From Flavipsychrobacter sp. (GTDB lineage: Bacteria > Bacteroidota > Bacteroidia > Chitinophagales > Chitinophagaceae), in NCBI GenBank assembly GCA_031292525.1, contig JARLGY010000018.1, positions 1 through 64,000 of the forward strand: 64,000 nucleotides of DNA, given 5' to 3'. The notes under the pieces are model-generated. The model was given only the letters and a program-made list of their open reading frames with translations, did no database searches and was not told the DNA's origin. The first letter of the stretch is position 1. Each line of letters opens with the position of its first letter. This document shows positions 18,062-26,562 of the stretch, piece by piece. Position numbers and translations under genes: made by a program.

Positions 18062-19767
18062 AATTGCAAAAGAGGTGGACTTTAAAAACAGCAGATGAAG
18101 AAACAGTAAAAACGCTTTCTGAATCACTGAAGGTAAGTACTGCCCTGTGCAGGTTGTTGTCTGTGCGCGGCATCAATACGTTTGATGCTGCCCGTTCTTT
18201 CTTTAAACCTGAGCTATCCCAGTTGCACGATCCCTTCCTGATGAAGGACATGCTAAAAGCCGTGACCCGTATAAGCGATGCCATGGAATGGCACGAACGT
18301 ATTATGGTGTATGGCGATTATGATGTTGATGGTACTACAGCGGTATCGGTGGTTTATGCATTTCTTAAAAAACATTACAAAGGCGAACTTTCGTTTTACA
18401 TACCCCACCGATATCGCGAGGGCTACGGTATATCGCGGGCGGGCATAGACCATGCACATGCTAACGGTTATACTCTTATGATAACGCTGGATTGCGGTAT
18501 CAAATCGATAGAGCTCATCACGTATGCCCAAAGTCTGGGTATAGATGTTATTGTCTGCGATCACCACTTACCCGATGCCAAATTACCGCCTGCGGTAGCT
18601 ATACTTAATCCTAAACAGTCTGGGTGTACTTACCCTTACAATGAGCTAAGTGGTTGCGGTATTGGCTTTAAGCTGGTACAGGCCTTGTTGAAACACTGGA
18701 AATTGCCTGCAGATGAGGCATATGAACACCTCGATCTGGTTGCCACAAGCATAGCCGCTGATATAGTGCCCATGGATGGTGAGAACCGGGTACTTGCCTA
18801 CTACGGTCTTAAAAAAATAAATGAATCACCCTGCCTGGCCATCGATACCTTGAAAGAGCTGGCAGGAGTAAGTAAAGCGCTGGCCATAAGCGACCTGGTA
18901 TTTGTAATAGGCCCACGCGTAAATGCAGCCGGCCGCATGGACGATGCCCGCAAAGCGGTAGAATTTTTCATAGAAACAGAACCTGAAAAAATTGGAGAAC
19001 TAGCCGCTGCCCTGCATTCTGATAATTACGAACGCAAGGAAGTAGATAAGACCATAACCATGGAAGCGCTGGAACTAATAAATACCAGCCCCGAAATGCA
19101 GGCACGCAAAACCACCGTACTCTTCCAGCCACATTGGCACAAAGGCGTGGTGGGTATTGTAGCATCTCGGCTTATAGATCATTATTATCGTCCTACCATT
19201 GTGCTCACATCTGCCAATGGCAAGGCAACAGGTTCTGCACGTTCAGTATCCGGGTTTAACATCTATGAGGCTGTGCATGCATGTAAAGATCTGCTGGAAA
19301 GTTATGGAGGTCACTTTTACGCTGCCGGCATGACCATGCCCGAAGAAAATGTGCCTTTATTTATGGAGCGTTTCGAGCAGGTAGTATCGCAAAGCATACT
19401 TCCTCAATTGCTCATACCCGAAATAGAAATAGATGCTGAGATCCAACTATCCAACATCCGGCAGTCTTTTTATAACACGCTTGATAGGTTCGAACCTTTT
19501 GGCCCCACTAACCTGCGGCCCGTATTTGTAAGCCGCCGCGTGTACGACTACCAGGGCAGCTCCCACATAGTAAAGGAAAACCACTTAAAATTCAGGGTAC
19601 ATCAGCACAACGGCTATATAGTTGATGGCTTTGGCTTTAACCTCGCCGACAAATATCACTTTGTAACCGAAGGCCCTTTTGATATGGTCTTCTCAATAGA
19701 CGAGAACGAGTTTAATGGCAATACCAAATTACAGGTACGGGTGCTGGATATTAAGCCTGCCGCTTAA
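18058..19767 (+). CDS. recJ: Single-stranded-DNA-specific exonuclease RecJ
   Basis: 569 residues from the ATG at 18058, which overlaps the kmo stop by 4 bases. An ATG 45 bases upstream is in frame but lies deep inside kmo. RecJ degrades single strands 5' to 3' in recombination and mismatch repair. The metal-binding motifs are visible in order: YGDYDVDGTTA, LDCGIKS, VCDHHLPD (the DHH), then VNAAGRMDDA. The DHHA1 domain is seen in ASRLIDHYYRPTIVL and GGHFYAAGM. The C-terminal OB domain carries FEPFGPTN. Family length is normal. Confidence 0.95.
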   Translation: MKLQKRWTLKTADEETVKTLSESLKVSTALCRLLSVRGINTFDAARSFFKPELSQLHDPFLMKDMLKAVTRISDAMEWHERIMVYGDYDVDGTTAVSVVYAFLKKHYKGELSFYIPHRYREGYGISRAGIDHAHANGYTLMITLDCGIKSIELITYAQSLGIDVIVCDHHLPDAKLPPAVAILNPKQSGCTYPYNELSGCGIGFKLVQALLKHWKLPADEAYEHLDLVATSIAADIVPMDGENRVLAYYGLKKINESPCLAIDTLKELAGVSKALAISDLVFVIGPRVNAAGRMDDARKAVEFFIETEPEKIGELAAALHSDNYERKEVDKTITMEALELINTSPEMQARKTTVLFQPHWHKGVVGIVASRLIDHYYRPTIVLTSANGKATGSARSVSGFNIYEAVHACKDLLESYGGHFYAAGMTMPEENVPLFMERFEQVVSQSILPQLLIPEIEIDAEIQLSNIRQSFYNTLDRFEPFGPTNLRPVFVSRRVYDYQGSSHIVKENHLKFRVHQHNGYIVDGFGFNLADKYHFVTEGPFDMVFSIDENEFNGNTKLQVRVLDIKPAA

Positions 19768-19828
19768 GCTTGTTAATCCAATGAAGTAGCCCCACACCAT
19801 CGCTACTCCATCTTCCAACAATTACCAA

Positions 19829-19836
19829 TACTTTTG
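19829..19836 (+). promoter_or_regulatory. -7 box (TACTTTTG) ahead of the CDF transporter
   Basis: Full match to TAnnTTTG, 21 bases before the ATG at 19858. No -33 TTG at the expected distance. Confidence 0.4.
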
Positions 19837-19857
19837 CAGAGCAACCGCAGTATCTAA

Positions 19858-20805
19858 ATGCACGACCACTCACATAACCATAGTCACCACAATCACGATG
19901 ACGGACATGGGCACCATCACCACCATGTAACGCCTGCTGATGCCACCAATAAGGCTTTTATTGCAGGCATTATTTTGAATAGCATTTATGTTATTGTACA
20001 GATAGGTGCGGGTATTTATACCAATTCAATAGCCTTACTGTCTGATGCCGGGCACAACCTGGGCGATGTAGCTAGCCTTGCACTTTCACTCATTGCATTC
20101 AAGCTAGCAAAAGTAAAACCCTCGGGCGACTACACTTACGGCTATAAAAAAACTACTATCCTTGCTTCTCTTACCAATGCGGTCATACTCCTTATAACCA
20201 TTGGCATTTTGGGGTTCGAAGCTATTGTACGGCTACGCAATCCACAGCCTGTAGAAGGTGGCATAGTGGCGTGGGTATCTGGTCTGGGTATCATCATCAA
20301 CGGAATATCAGCCCTGTTCTTCCTGCGCAACAAAGATCACGATCTCAATAATAAAGGAGCTTACCTGCACCTGCTTACCGATGCCATGGTGTCATTGGGC
20401 GTCGTTGTAGCTGGTGTCATTATCTATTTTACCCATTGGTACTGGCTCGATGGTGTAGTAAGTCTTATCGTACTGGCAATTATCCTTTCGGGCACTTGGC
20501 ACCTGCTCACAGACAGCCTTAAACTATCTATGGATGCCGTACCTCCCGGCCTCGACGTACTGGAAATTGAAAAGAAATTGATGAATGTAAAAGGTGTGGA
20601 AAATATACATCATGTACATATTTGGGCCATGAGCACTACCGAGAATGCACTTACCACCCACCTGGTACTTGATAAGTCTTTAACTTTCGATGAGAAAATG
20701 AAGGTGGTGCACAATATAAAACACAAGCTGCTACACGAAAACATACAGCACGCCACTATAGAGTTGGAAAGTGCCGAAATGCCCTGTGAGGATGATGATT
20801 GTTGA
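19858..20805 (+). CDS. Cation diffusion facilitator (zinc/cobalt exporter type)
   Basis: 315 residues. The first 22 residues contain a His-rich cluster (HDHSHNHSHHNHDDGHGHHHHH region, in short blocks) likely to bind zinc. Six membrane helices follow. The transport-site Asp pairs are visible in LSDAGHNLGDVASL (HxxxD in helix 2) and LLTDAMVSLGVV (helix 5). The C-terminal cytoplasmic domain ends with the HVHIWAMS and ENIQHATIELE strands typical of the CDF fold. It expels zinc or a similar divalent ion in exchange for protons. The metal cannot be fixed from sequence; zinc is most likely, because the helix 2/5 HD-HD pattern is that of ZitB/CzcD. Confidence 0.94.
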   Translation: MHDHSHNHSHHNHDDGHGHHHHHVTPADATNKAFIAGIILNSIYVIVQIGAGIYTNSIALLSDAGHNLGDVASLALSLIAFKLAKVKPSGDYTYGYKKTTILASLTNAVILLITIGILGFEAIVRLRNPQPVEGGIVAWVSGLGIIINGISALFFLRNKDHDLNNKGAYLHLLTDAMVSLGVVVAGVIIYFTHWYWLDGVVSLIVLAIILSGTWHLLTDSLKLSMDAVPPGLDVLEIEKKLMNVKGVENIHHVHIWAMSTTENALTTHLVLDKSLTFDEKMKVVHNIKHKLLHENIQHATIELESAEMPCEDDDC

Positions 20806-20864
20806 TGAATCCCATATCATTATTCCTGATAGACTAATCCCCATTATCTTTTTTCCATTTACAT

Positions 20865-20872
20865 TACCTTTG
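20865..20872 (+). promoter_or_regulatory. -7 box (TACCTTTG) directly ahead of the M16 peptidase gene
   Basis: Full match to TAnnTTTG, ending only 5 bases before the ATG at 20878. If used, the transcript would be leaderless or nearly so. Confidence 0.4.
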
Positions 20873-20877
20873 GCATT

Positions 20878-22137
20878 ATGCTGCAATTTGAGCGATTTAC
20901 TTTAGACAACGGACTTAGGGTTATAGTGCATACAGACAACGCTACTCCAATGGTAGCGGTTAACGTGTTGTATGATGTAGGCGCAAGAGATGAGGACGCA
21001 CACCGTACAGGTTTTGCGCATTTGTTTGAGCACCTTATGTTTGGCGGCAGTGTAAATATACCCGAGTATGATGAGCCCCTCCAAATGGCGGGTGGCGAAA
21101 ACAATGCTTACACAACCAACGATATTACCAACTACTATATACAACTACCTCTCCAGAATATGGAAACAGCCTTTTGGCTGGAAAGTGACCGTATGCTGAG
21201 CCTGGCTTTCAGCGAAAAAAGCCTGGAAACCCAACGCAAGGTGGTAAGTGAGGAATTCAAGGAACATTATTTAAATAAACCATACGGCGATGCCTGGCAT
21301 CACCTACGTGTGCTGGCATACAAGCAGCACCCTTACCAGTGGATGACTATTGGTAAAGACCTGAAGCAGATTGAAGAAGCACAACTGGAAGATGTAAAAG
21401 CATTTTTCTTTAAACATTATCGCCCGGTCAATGCGGTATTGTGTGTAGCAGGTAATGTTACAACAGAGGAAGTAAAAGTGCTTGCCGAAAAATGGTTCGG
21501 AAGCATTCCCGAAGGCGAAAAATATACCCGCCAGCTACCGGTAGAACCACCGCAAACTGAGGCACGCCACGAAACTATGTATGCCGATGTGCCATTTGAT
21601 GCACTATATAAGGCATGGCATATGGCGGGCCGCATGAGCCAGCCCTACTACGCTGCCGATCTTATAACCGAAATTATGGGCAGCGGCTACAGCAGCCGAT
21701 TGTACCAGCGCCTGGTAAAAGAAGAACAATTGTTTAGTGGCCTGCACTGCTACCATACAGGCAGCCTAGATCCGGGCCTATTGGTGGTTGAAGGCAAGAT
21801 ACGCGAGGGCCGCACTATAGAAGAAGCCAACGAAGCGGTAGAAAAAGAAATAAAAAAGCTACTAGACGAGGGTGTCACAGACGAGGAACTACAAAAGGCC
21901 AAGAACAAAATAGAAGCTATGATCTCTTTTGAAGATCTGGCTTTGCTATCGCGCGCCAACAATCTGGCTTTTTACGAATTGCTGGGTGGTGCTGAAATGA
22001 TCAACAGCGAATGGACGCGTTACCAGGCCGTAACCGCCGATTACCTAAAAGAGACTGCTCGCGAAATATTAAGACCCGAAAACTGCAATACGCTATTTTA
22101 TAAGAAAAAAGTAGCTGAGACTACCCAGGATCAGTAA
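20878..22137 (+). CDS. M16 family zinc metallopeptidase
   Basis: 419 residues. The inverted zinc motif is HLFEH at 48-52, with the third ligand in the downstream helix (RKVVSEEF segment). The second domain is present too, with the EIMGSGYSSRLYQ and R-Y pair that close the clamp. M16 enzymes of this size act as dimers or as pairs with an inactive partner and cut peptides in a closed chamber. There is no signal peptide, so the product is probably cytoplasmic, unlike the large periplasmic PqqL type. No second M16 gene is adjacent. A -7 box lies immediately upstream. Confidence 0.92.
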   Translation: MLQFERFTLDNGLRVIVHTDNATPMVAVNVLYDVGARDEDAHRTGFAHLFEHLMFGGSVNIPEYDEPLQMAGGENNAYTTNDITNYYIQLPLQNMETAFWLESDRMLSLAFSEKSLETQRKVVSEEFKEHYLNKPYGDAWHHLRVLAYKQHPYQWMTIGKDLKQIEEAQLEDVKAFFFKHYRPVNAVLCVAGNVTTEEVKVLAEKWFGSIPEGEKYTRQLPVEPPQTEARHETMYADVPFDALYKAWHMAGRMSQPYYAADLITEIMGSGYSSRLYQRLVKEEQLFSGLHCYHTGSLDPGLLVVEGKIREGRTIEEANEAVEKEIKKLLDEGVTDEELQKAKNKIEAMISFEDLALLSRANNLAFYELLGGAEMINSEWTRYQAVTADYLKETAREILRPENCNTLFYKKKVAETTQDQ

Positions 22138-22154
22138 GAGATATACAATTTACA

Positions 22155-22176
22155 GCCCCGGCCTTTAGGTCGGGGC
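22155..22176 (+). terminator. Hairpin after the M16 gene
   Basis: A 9-bp stem with one G.U wobble (GCCCCGGCC/GGTCGGGGC) and a TTTA loop sits 18 bases after the stop. The 3' flank is ATACTTAAA without a proper T run, so termination is uncertain. Confidence 0.45.
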
Positions 22177-22267
22177 ATACTTAAACACTGATCGGCGCTA
22201 TACAGACTATTGCGTATTTTTCTTAGATCTACCACTTCCCAAAAATCCCAGTTAAATAATATATAGT

Positions 22268-23242
22268 ATGCTGTTTGAAGGCAAATTTACAGACAAAGGC
22301 TTCAGCAACCGGGTAACCGAGTTATTTGGAATACAATACCCCATAATACAAGCCGGTATGATCTGGGCATCTGGCTGGCGACTGGCATCAGCAGTAAGCA
22401 ACGCCGGGGGGCTGGGCATAATAGGCGCTGGCAGCATGTATCCCCAGGTGCTTGAAGAACATATACAAAAATGCAAACAGGCTACGACTAAACCTTTTGG
22501 TGTAAATCTCCCCTTACTATATCCCGACCTCGATAAACACATTGAGATCATCATCCGTGAAAAAGTACCTGTCGTATTCACATCGGCAGGTAACCCTAAA
22601 ACTTGGACTGCCAAACTAAAGGAAAACGGGATAACAGTAGTACATGTAGTCAGCAGCGCAAAGTTTGCACGTAAGTGCCAGGATGCTGGTGTAGATGCTG
22701 TGGTAGCCGAAGGCTTTGAGGCTGGCGGTCATAATGGACGTGAAGAAACGACCACACTATGCCTGATACCCGATGTTCGTCAGGCTATAACTATCCCCCT
22801 TATAGCGGCAGGGGGTATTGGTACCGGCAGGGCTATGTACGCTATGATGGCCATGGGGGCCGAAGGGGTGCAGATGGGCACCCGCTTTGTAGCAACACCT
22901 GAAGCATCCAGCCACCAGGCTTTTAAAGAAATAGTTGTAAAGGCCAACGAGGGAGACACAATAGTGACCATGAAAAAATTAACCCCTGTGCGCCTGGTAC
23001 GCAATCATTTTTACAGCCAGGTACAGGAAGCCGAAAATAACTGCGCTACCGTTGACGAACTAAATGACTTATTGGGCAGGGCCCGTGCCAAACGTGGCAT
23101 GTTCGATGGCGACCTGGAAGATGGTGAGCTGGAAATAGGCCAGGTGAGTAGCATAATAAAAGAAATAAAACCTGCTGGCGAGGTGGTAACTGAGGTTTGG
23201 GAAGAATTTAAGAGCACTGCCGCTCATCCTTTTTCGTATTAG
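22268..23242 (+). CDS. Nitronate monooxygenase / 2-nitropropane dioxygenase family
   Basis: 324 residues, a single FMN-binding TIM barrel. The N-terminal GIQYPIIQAGM, the ASAVSNAGGLGIIGAG loop, the GFEAGGHNGRE segment, and the phosphate-binding AAGGIGTGRAM and ARF-like GTRFVATPE stretch are in the right order. Such enzymes oxidise alkyl nitronates such as propionate 3-nitronate. The close relatives in fatty-acid synthesis (FabK, enoyl-ACP reductase) share the fold and cannot be excluded. It has a normal promoter gap (130 bases) and no operon partner. Confidence 0.88.
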   Translation: MLFEGKFTDKGFSNRVTELFGIQYPIIQAGMIWASGWRLASAVSNAGGLGIIGAGSMYPQVLEEHIQKCKQATTKPFGVNLPLLYPDLDKHIEIIIREKVPVVFTSAGNPKTWTAKLKENGITVVHVVSSAKFARKCQDAGVDAVVAEGFEAGGHNGREETTTLCLIPDVRQAITIPLIAAGGIGTGRAMYAMMAMGAEGVQMGTRFVATPEASSHQAFKEIVVKANEGDTIVTMKKLTPVRLVRNHFYSQVQEAENNCATVDELNDLLGRARAKRGMFDGDLEDGELEIGQVSSIIKEIKPAGEVVTEVWEEFKSTAAHPFSY

Positions 23243-23314
23243 CGTTTATAATTTTTAGTAAAACACCCGGCTTCCAATTCCCACAACAATATTTGCTTCA
23301 TTACACAAAAAAAG

Positions 23315-23342
23315 AAAGTGCGCTTCTCTCGAAGCGCACTTT
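23315..23342. terminator. Bidirectional terminator between two convergent genes
   Basis: A perfect 12-bp stem AAAGTGCGCTTC/GAAGCGCACTTT with a TCTC loop has A and T runs at its ends. It can stop transcripts of the nitronate monooxygenase (plus) and the small lipoprotein (minus). Confidence 0.85.
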
Positions 23343-23368
23343 TTAAATATGGTATAAAAAAACTAAAA

Positions 23369-23623
23369 TTATTTAGCTTTCTTAGTTTCCATTTTAGTTT
23401 CTTTCTTAGTTGTTGTAGTAGTGGTAGCAGCCTTAACTGTATCCATTTTCTTAGTTGTATCAACAGCAGCTGGAGCTGGAGTTGTATCAGGAGCAGCAGC
23501 TGGAGCTGGAGTCATTGTAGCAGTAGAATCTGTAGCAGTAGTAGTCTTAGTTTCGCTGTTACCGCAAGAAGCTACAAAAAGGCCCATTGAAAGAGCAACG
23601 ATTGACAATTTTACTAATTTCAT
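23369..23623 (-). CDS. Small low-complexity lipoprotein
   Basis: 84 residues from the ATG at 23623; an upstream ATG at 23653 would bury the signal. The signal peptide MKLVKLSIVALSMGLFVASC ends in a lipobox. The mature part consists almost only of Thr, Ala, Pro, Lys, Ser and Asp, first Thr/Pro/Ala-rich then Lys-rich (TKKETKMETKK at the end), and is expected to be unfolded. Such short basic-tailed lipoproteins are common in Bacteroidetes and may link the outer membrane to peptidoglycan or act as spacers, but no function is established. Confidence 0.75.
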   Translation of the reverse strand: MKLVKLSIVALSMGLFVASCGNSETKTTTATDSTATMTPAPAAAPDTTPAPAAVDTTKKMDTVKAATTTTTTKKETKMETKKAK

Positions 23624-23836
23624 TTTTGTGTTTTTTTGAATGGTTATATCCATTAATCCCTAAACAGGAAAAAGGTAACCCACTATCCCGGGAAATTTTT
23701 TAAAAAATATTTTCCACCCCTCCCAGGTGGGGCTGGCAGCACTTTTTACTTACCTTTATCATAAGCAACAAAAACATAGGCAATATTTATATTTCTAAAC
23801 TGCCGGGTTACTTTTCCTTAAATAAAGCATTAATAA

Positions 23837-24412
23837 TTGTACACGCCTATACATACAGAGCAGCAACTTCTGGCTGCATTTGCCACGGGTGAGCGGTATG
23901 CGGCCTCAAAATTGTACAGTCAGCACTTTAGTATAGTCAACGGCTGGATGATTAAGAACGGTGCTAGTGAAGATGATGTGGCCGATGTTTTTCAGGAAGC
24001 AATGATGATACTGTATGAGAAAGCTCAGCAGGAAGAATTCAGGCTCACCTGCGCTATTGGCACTTATTTATTCGCCATAAGCAAAAATTTATGGTATAAA
24101 AAGGTAAGCAGGCAGCAAAAAATGCCAGGTTACCTGCCTGAAGATACTGGCGATGAAGGTGCAGACTGGGCGTATGAGGATGATATAAACGTGCAGGTAG
24201 AACGGGAAGCTCATTATGAGCAGCTCGATATAGCACTGGAACAATTGGGCGAACCGTGCAGTTCTTTGATAAAAGCCTTTTATCACCACGATAAAAGCAT
24301 GCAGGAAATAGCGGCAGATTTTGGGTACACTAACCCCGATAATGCCAAAACACAAAAATATAAATGCCTCGCGCGCCTCAGGAAGATTTTCTACGGTATG
24401 CAGGCCAAATGA
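23837..24412 (+). CDS. ECF RNA polymerase sigma factor
   Basis: 191 residues, starting at TTG (23837); a TAA precedes it by one codon and the next Met is residue 38, inside region 2. Region 2 shows FSIVNGWMIKNGASEDDVADVFQEAMMILYEK, seen in pieces, with the core-binding helix DVADVFQEA. Region 4 shows the helix-turn-helix in HHDKSMQEIAADFGYTNPDNAKTQKYKCLARL. The linker is acidic. The next gene, 9 bases downstream, encodes a membrane protein with an anti-sigma-like N-terminus, so this is probably a membrane-signalling pair. A 7-of-8 match to the -7 box (TACTTTTC) lies at 23809. Confidence 0.9.
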   Translation: MYTPIHTEQQLLAAFATGERYAASKLYSQHFSIVNGWMIKNGASEDDVADVFQEAMMILYEKAQQEEFRLTCAIGTYLFAISKNLWYKKVSRQQKMPGYLPEDTGDEGADWAYEDDINVQVEREAHYEQLDIALEQLGEPCSSLIKAFYHHDKSMQEIAADFGYTNPDNAKTQKYKCLARLRKIFYGMQAK

Positions 24413-24421
24413 TAAATAGTT

Positions 24422-25498
24422 ATGTTGCCAGACACACAAATATGGACCCTTGCCGAAGGCTACCTCAACAACAGCATCACTGTTGCTGAGCGCGAAGCCA
24501 TACAGCACAGGCTGGCTACTGAGCCTGCTTTTGCTGTGGCATTCCAGGAGTGCACAGACCTTATACGCTCCCTCAAAGCAAATGGCAGGCAGCAAAAGCT
24601 GCGGTCTATGCTTAAAGACATACACAAGCAGGAAGTCGCCCACGCAGCGCCAAAGAAAAAGAGCACCATACCATTGCGTACTCACTACTGGCGCACAGCA
24701 AGCATAGCTGCAGGCATGGCATTGCTTACTTCACTGGTTACTTATTGGTCTATTCACCCCTCCGATAAAAAAACATCCAGCCAGTACAGCGTATTGCGCA
24801 GGGAGATAGAGACCATTAAGGCTTCACAAAACCAGCTCATCCGCAATATAAACCAGGAAAAAGCACCTAAGCCACCTGCGGTAGCAAGGTATAGCGGTAC
24901 TGGTTTTGCACTTACAAACGATGGATACTTTGTAACCAGCTACCACGTAACCGATGGTGCCGACTCTGTTTATATACAGAATCACAACGGCGATTATTAC
25001 CGTGCATACGTAGTGGCTTTTGAACCAAAAAGTGATATAGCAATACTTAAGGTAGAACAAGACGGCTTTAAGTTCAGCAAGGGCGATGTACCTTATACAT
25101 TCGCTCCCGGCAAGGCCGGGTTGGGAAGCAGGGTTTACACGCTGGGCTACCCTGAAGACCAGATAGTATATAATGAAGGTTACATAAGTGCAAAGAACGG
25201 GTACGAAGCAGATAGCATGCAGTATCGCCTGGAACTTCCTGCCGATCCCGGCCAAAGTGGCGCACCGGTTTTGGATGCAAATGGCAATGTACTTGCTATT
25301 GTAACCGCACGTGGCAGCCAGAGCGAGGGCAATACCTATGCAGTAGGCGTTAAAGCGCTCTTGCAACTAGTACAATCTTTGCCCAGAGAAATGAATCTGC
25401 GCTTACCCAAAACCAATAGGCTGGGTAAACTGGATCGCGAACAACAAATAAAGAAGCTAGAATACTTTACCTGCTCGGTAAAGGTGTATAAAAAGTAG
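24422..25498 (+). CDS. Anti-sigma-like / trypsin-like serine protease fusion, membrane anchored
   Basis: 358 residues in two parts. Residues 1-70, predicted cytoplasmic, read as an anti-sigma-type helical bundle: AEGYLNNSITVAEREAIQHRL is close to the IEAYLLGELPEEERAAFE pattern of such factors. One membrane helix lies at about 91-110, then a coiled linker (REIETIKASQNQLIRNI). Residues about 155-330 form a chymotrypsin-fold protease with a full triad: His175 in TSYHVTDG, Asp205 in KSDIAIL and Ser279 in DPGQSGAP. This S279 context is the standard GxSGxP. There is no PDZ domain, unlike HtrA. Location and ordering imply that the protease is periplasmic and the anti-sigma part faces the sigma factor encoded upstream. 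That it regulates the sigma is inference. Confidence 0.8.
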   Translation: MLPDTQIWTLAEGYLNNSITVAEREAIQHRLATEPAFAVAFQECTDLIRSLKANGRQQKLRSMLKDIHKQEVAHAAPKKKSTIPLRTHYWRTASIAAGMALLTSLVTYWSIHPSDKKTSSQYSVLRREIETIKASQNQLIRNINQEKAPKPPAVARYSGTGFALTNDGYFVTSYHVTDGADSVYIQNHNGDYYRAYVVAFEPKSDIAILKVEQDGFKFSKGDVPYTFAPGKAGLGSRVYTLGYPEDQIVYNEGYISAKNGYEADSMQYRLELPADPGQSGAPVLDANGNVLAIVTARGSQSEGNTYAVGVKALLQLVQSLPREMNLRLPKTNRLGKLDREQQIKKLEYFTCSVKVYKK

Positions 25499-25568
25499 AT
25501 CAGCGCAACAGCTCAGCACGCGCAGGTCTGTTTTGAAAAGTAAGACTTTAATATTTAAGCCAATACAC

Positions 25569-25604
25569 GGCAGCAGGATGGTCCCTGTTGCCTTTTTTAT
25601 TTTT
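25569..25604 (+). terminator. Terminator of the sigma factor/protease operon
   Basis: A 9-bp stem GGCAGCAGG/CCTGTTGCC with one G.U wobble and a 6-base loop is followed by TTTTTTATTTTT, a strong intrinsic terminator 71 bases after the protease stop. Confidence 0.85.
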
Positions 25605-25679
25605 ATACCATATTAAATCGGGTGGCATAATTAAAACTATAATTATTATGCTCACGTATAACAGTGCCTACTTAATACC

Positions 25680-25687
25680 TAACTTTG
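25680..25687 (+). promoter_or_regulatory. -7 box (TAACTTTG) ahead of tatC
   Basis: Full match to TAnnTTTG, 20 bases before the tatC ATG and downstream of the preceding terminator, which makes a promoter here necessary. No clear -33 element. Confidence 0.45.
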
Positions 25688-25707
25688 CCGCCGGTATATA
25701 AAAACCC

Positions 25708-26562
25708 ATGAGTCTTTTAAGAAGCATAGTCAACAGAACAAAGAATCCGCGCGGAGATATGGCCTTTACAGACCATATAGAAGATCTGCGCTGGCACATC
25801 ATACGTTCGCTGCTGGTTATTATTGCCGCAGCCATATTTATGTTCATTCATGTGGAGTGGATATTCGAGCACATCATCCTGGGCCCGGCTAAAAACGATT
25901 TTATTGCCTACAGGTGGTTTTGCGCATTATCCCGCCTCCTCCATATAGATTCTTTGTGCCTTGGCGCCATCAACCTCAAGTTCCAGAACACCGCGCTTGC
26001 GGGTCAGTTTGTTATGGCCATGTCGGTATCCATGATGCTGGGGTTCATCTGCTCGTTCCCCTACATACTTTGGGAACTCTGGCTCTTTATAAAACCAGCC
26101 CTTAAACCAGTTGAAATAAAATATGCACGCGGCATAGTGTTTTGGTGCTCCCTGCTGTTCTTTATAGGCGTACTGTTTGCCTATTATATTATTGCGCCGT
26201 ACACCATCAACTTTTTTGGTAGTTACCAGCTCAGCGCATCGTTTCAGAACATCATCACCATGGACAATTATTACGATACCATGAGCGATATGACCATGGG
26301 CATGGGTATAGTATTCGAGCTGCCTATTATTGTTTACTTCCTGTCGCGCATTGGCATACTTACCCCCAAGCTTATGCGCAACAACAGGCGCTATGCCATA
26401 TTAATATTGCTCATACTTTCCGAAATAATTACGCCACCCGATTGGTTTAGCTGTTTCCTTGTTTTTATACCTTTGTATGCGTTGTTCGAGATATCTGTGC
26501 TCATAAGCGTACGCGCCTACAACGAACGCACAAGAAAAGCACTCGAAAAAGAAAATGAATAA
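25708..26562 (+). CDS. tatC: Sec-independent (twin-arginine) translocase subunit TatC
   Basis: 284 residues, six membrane helices. The N-terminal MAFTDHIEDLRWHIIRSL is the signature cytoplasmic stretch (E and LR of HLxELRxR). The FPYILWELWLFIKPAL segment is the second landmark and FELPIIVYFLSRIG the third. TatC binds twin-arginine signal peptides and, with TatA, exports folded proteins. No tatA/B is in the window. The ORF overlaps or abuts rpiB by 8 bases at its stop, which suggests translational coupling. Confidence 0.95.
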   Translation: MSLLRSIVNRTKNPRGDMAFTDHIEDLRWHIIRSLLVIIAAAIFMFIHVEWIFEHIILGPAKNDFIAYRWFCALSRLLHIDSLCLGAINLKFQNTALAGQFVMAMSVSMMLGFICSFPYILWELWLFIKPALKPVEIKYARGIVFWCSLLFFIGVLFAYYIIAPYTINFFGSYQLSASFQNIITMDNYYDTMSDMTMGMGIVFELPIIVYFLSRIGILTPKLMRNNRRYAILILLILSEIITPPDWFSCFLVFIPLYALFEISVLISVRAYNERTRKALEKENE

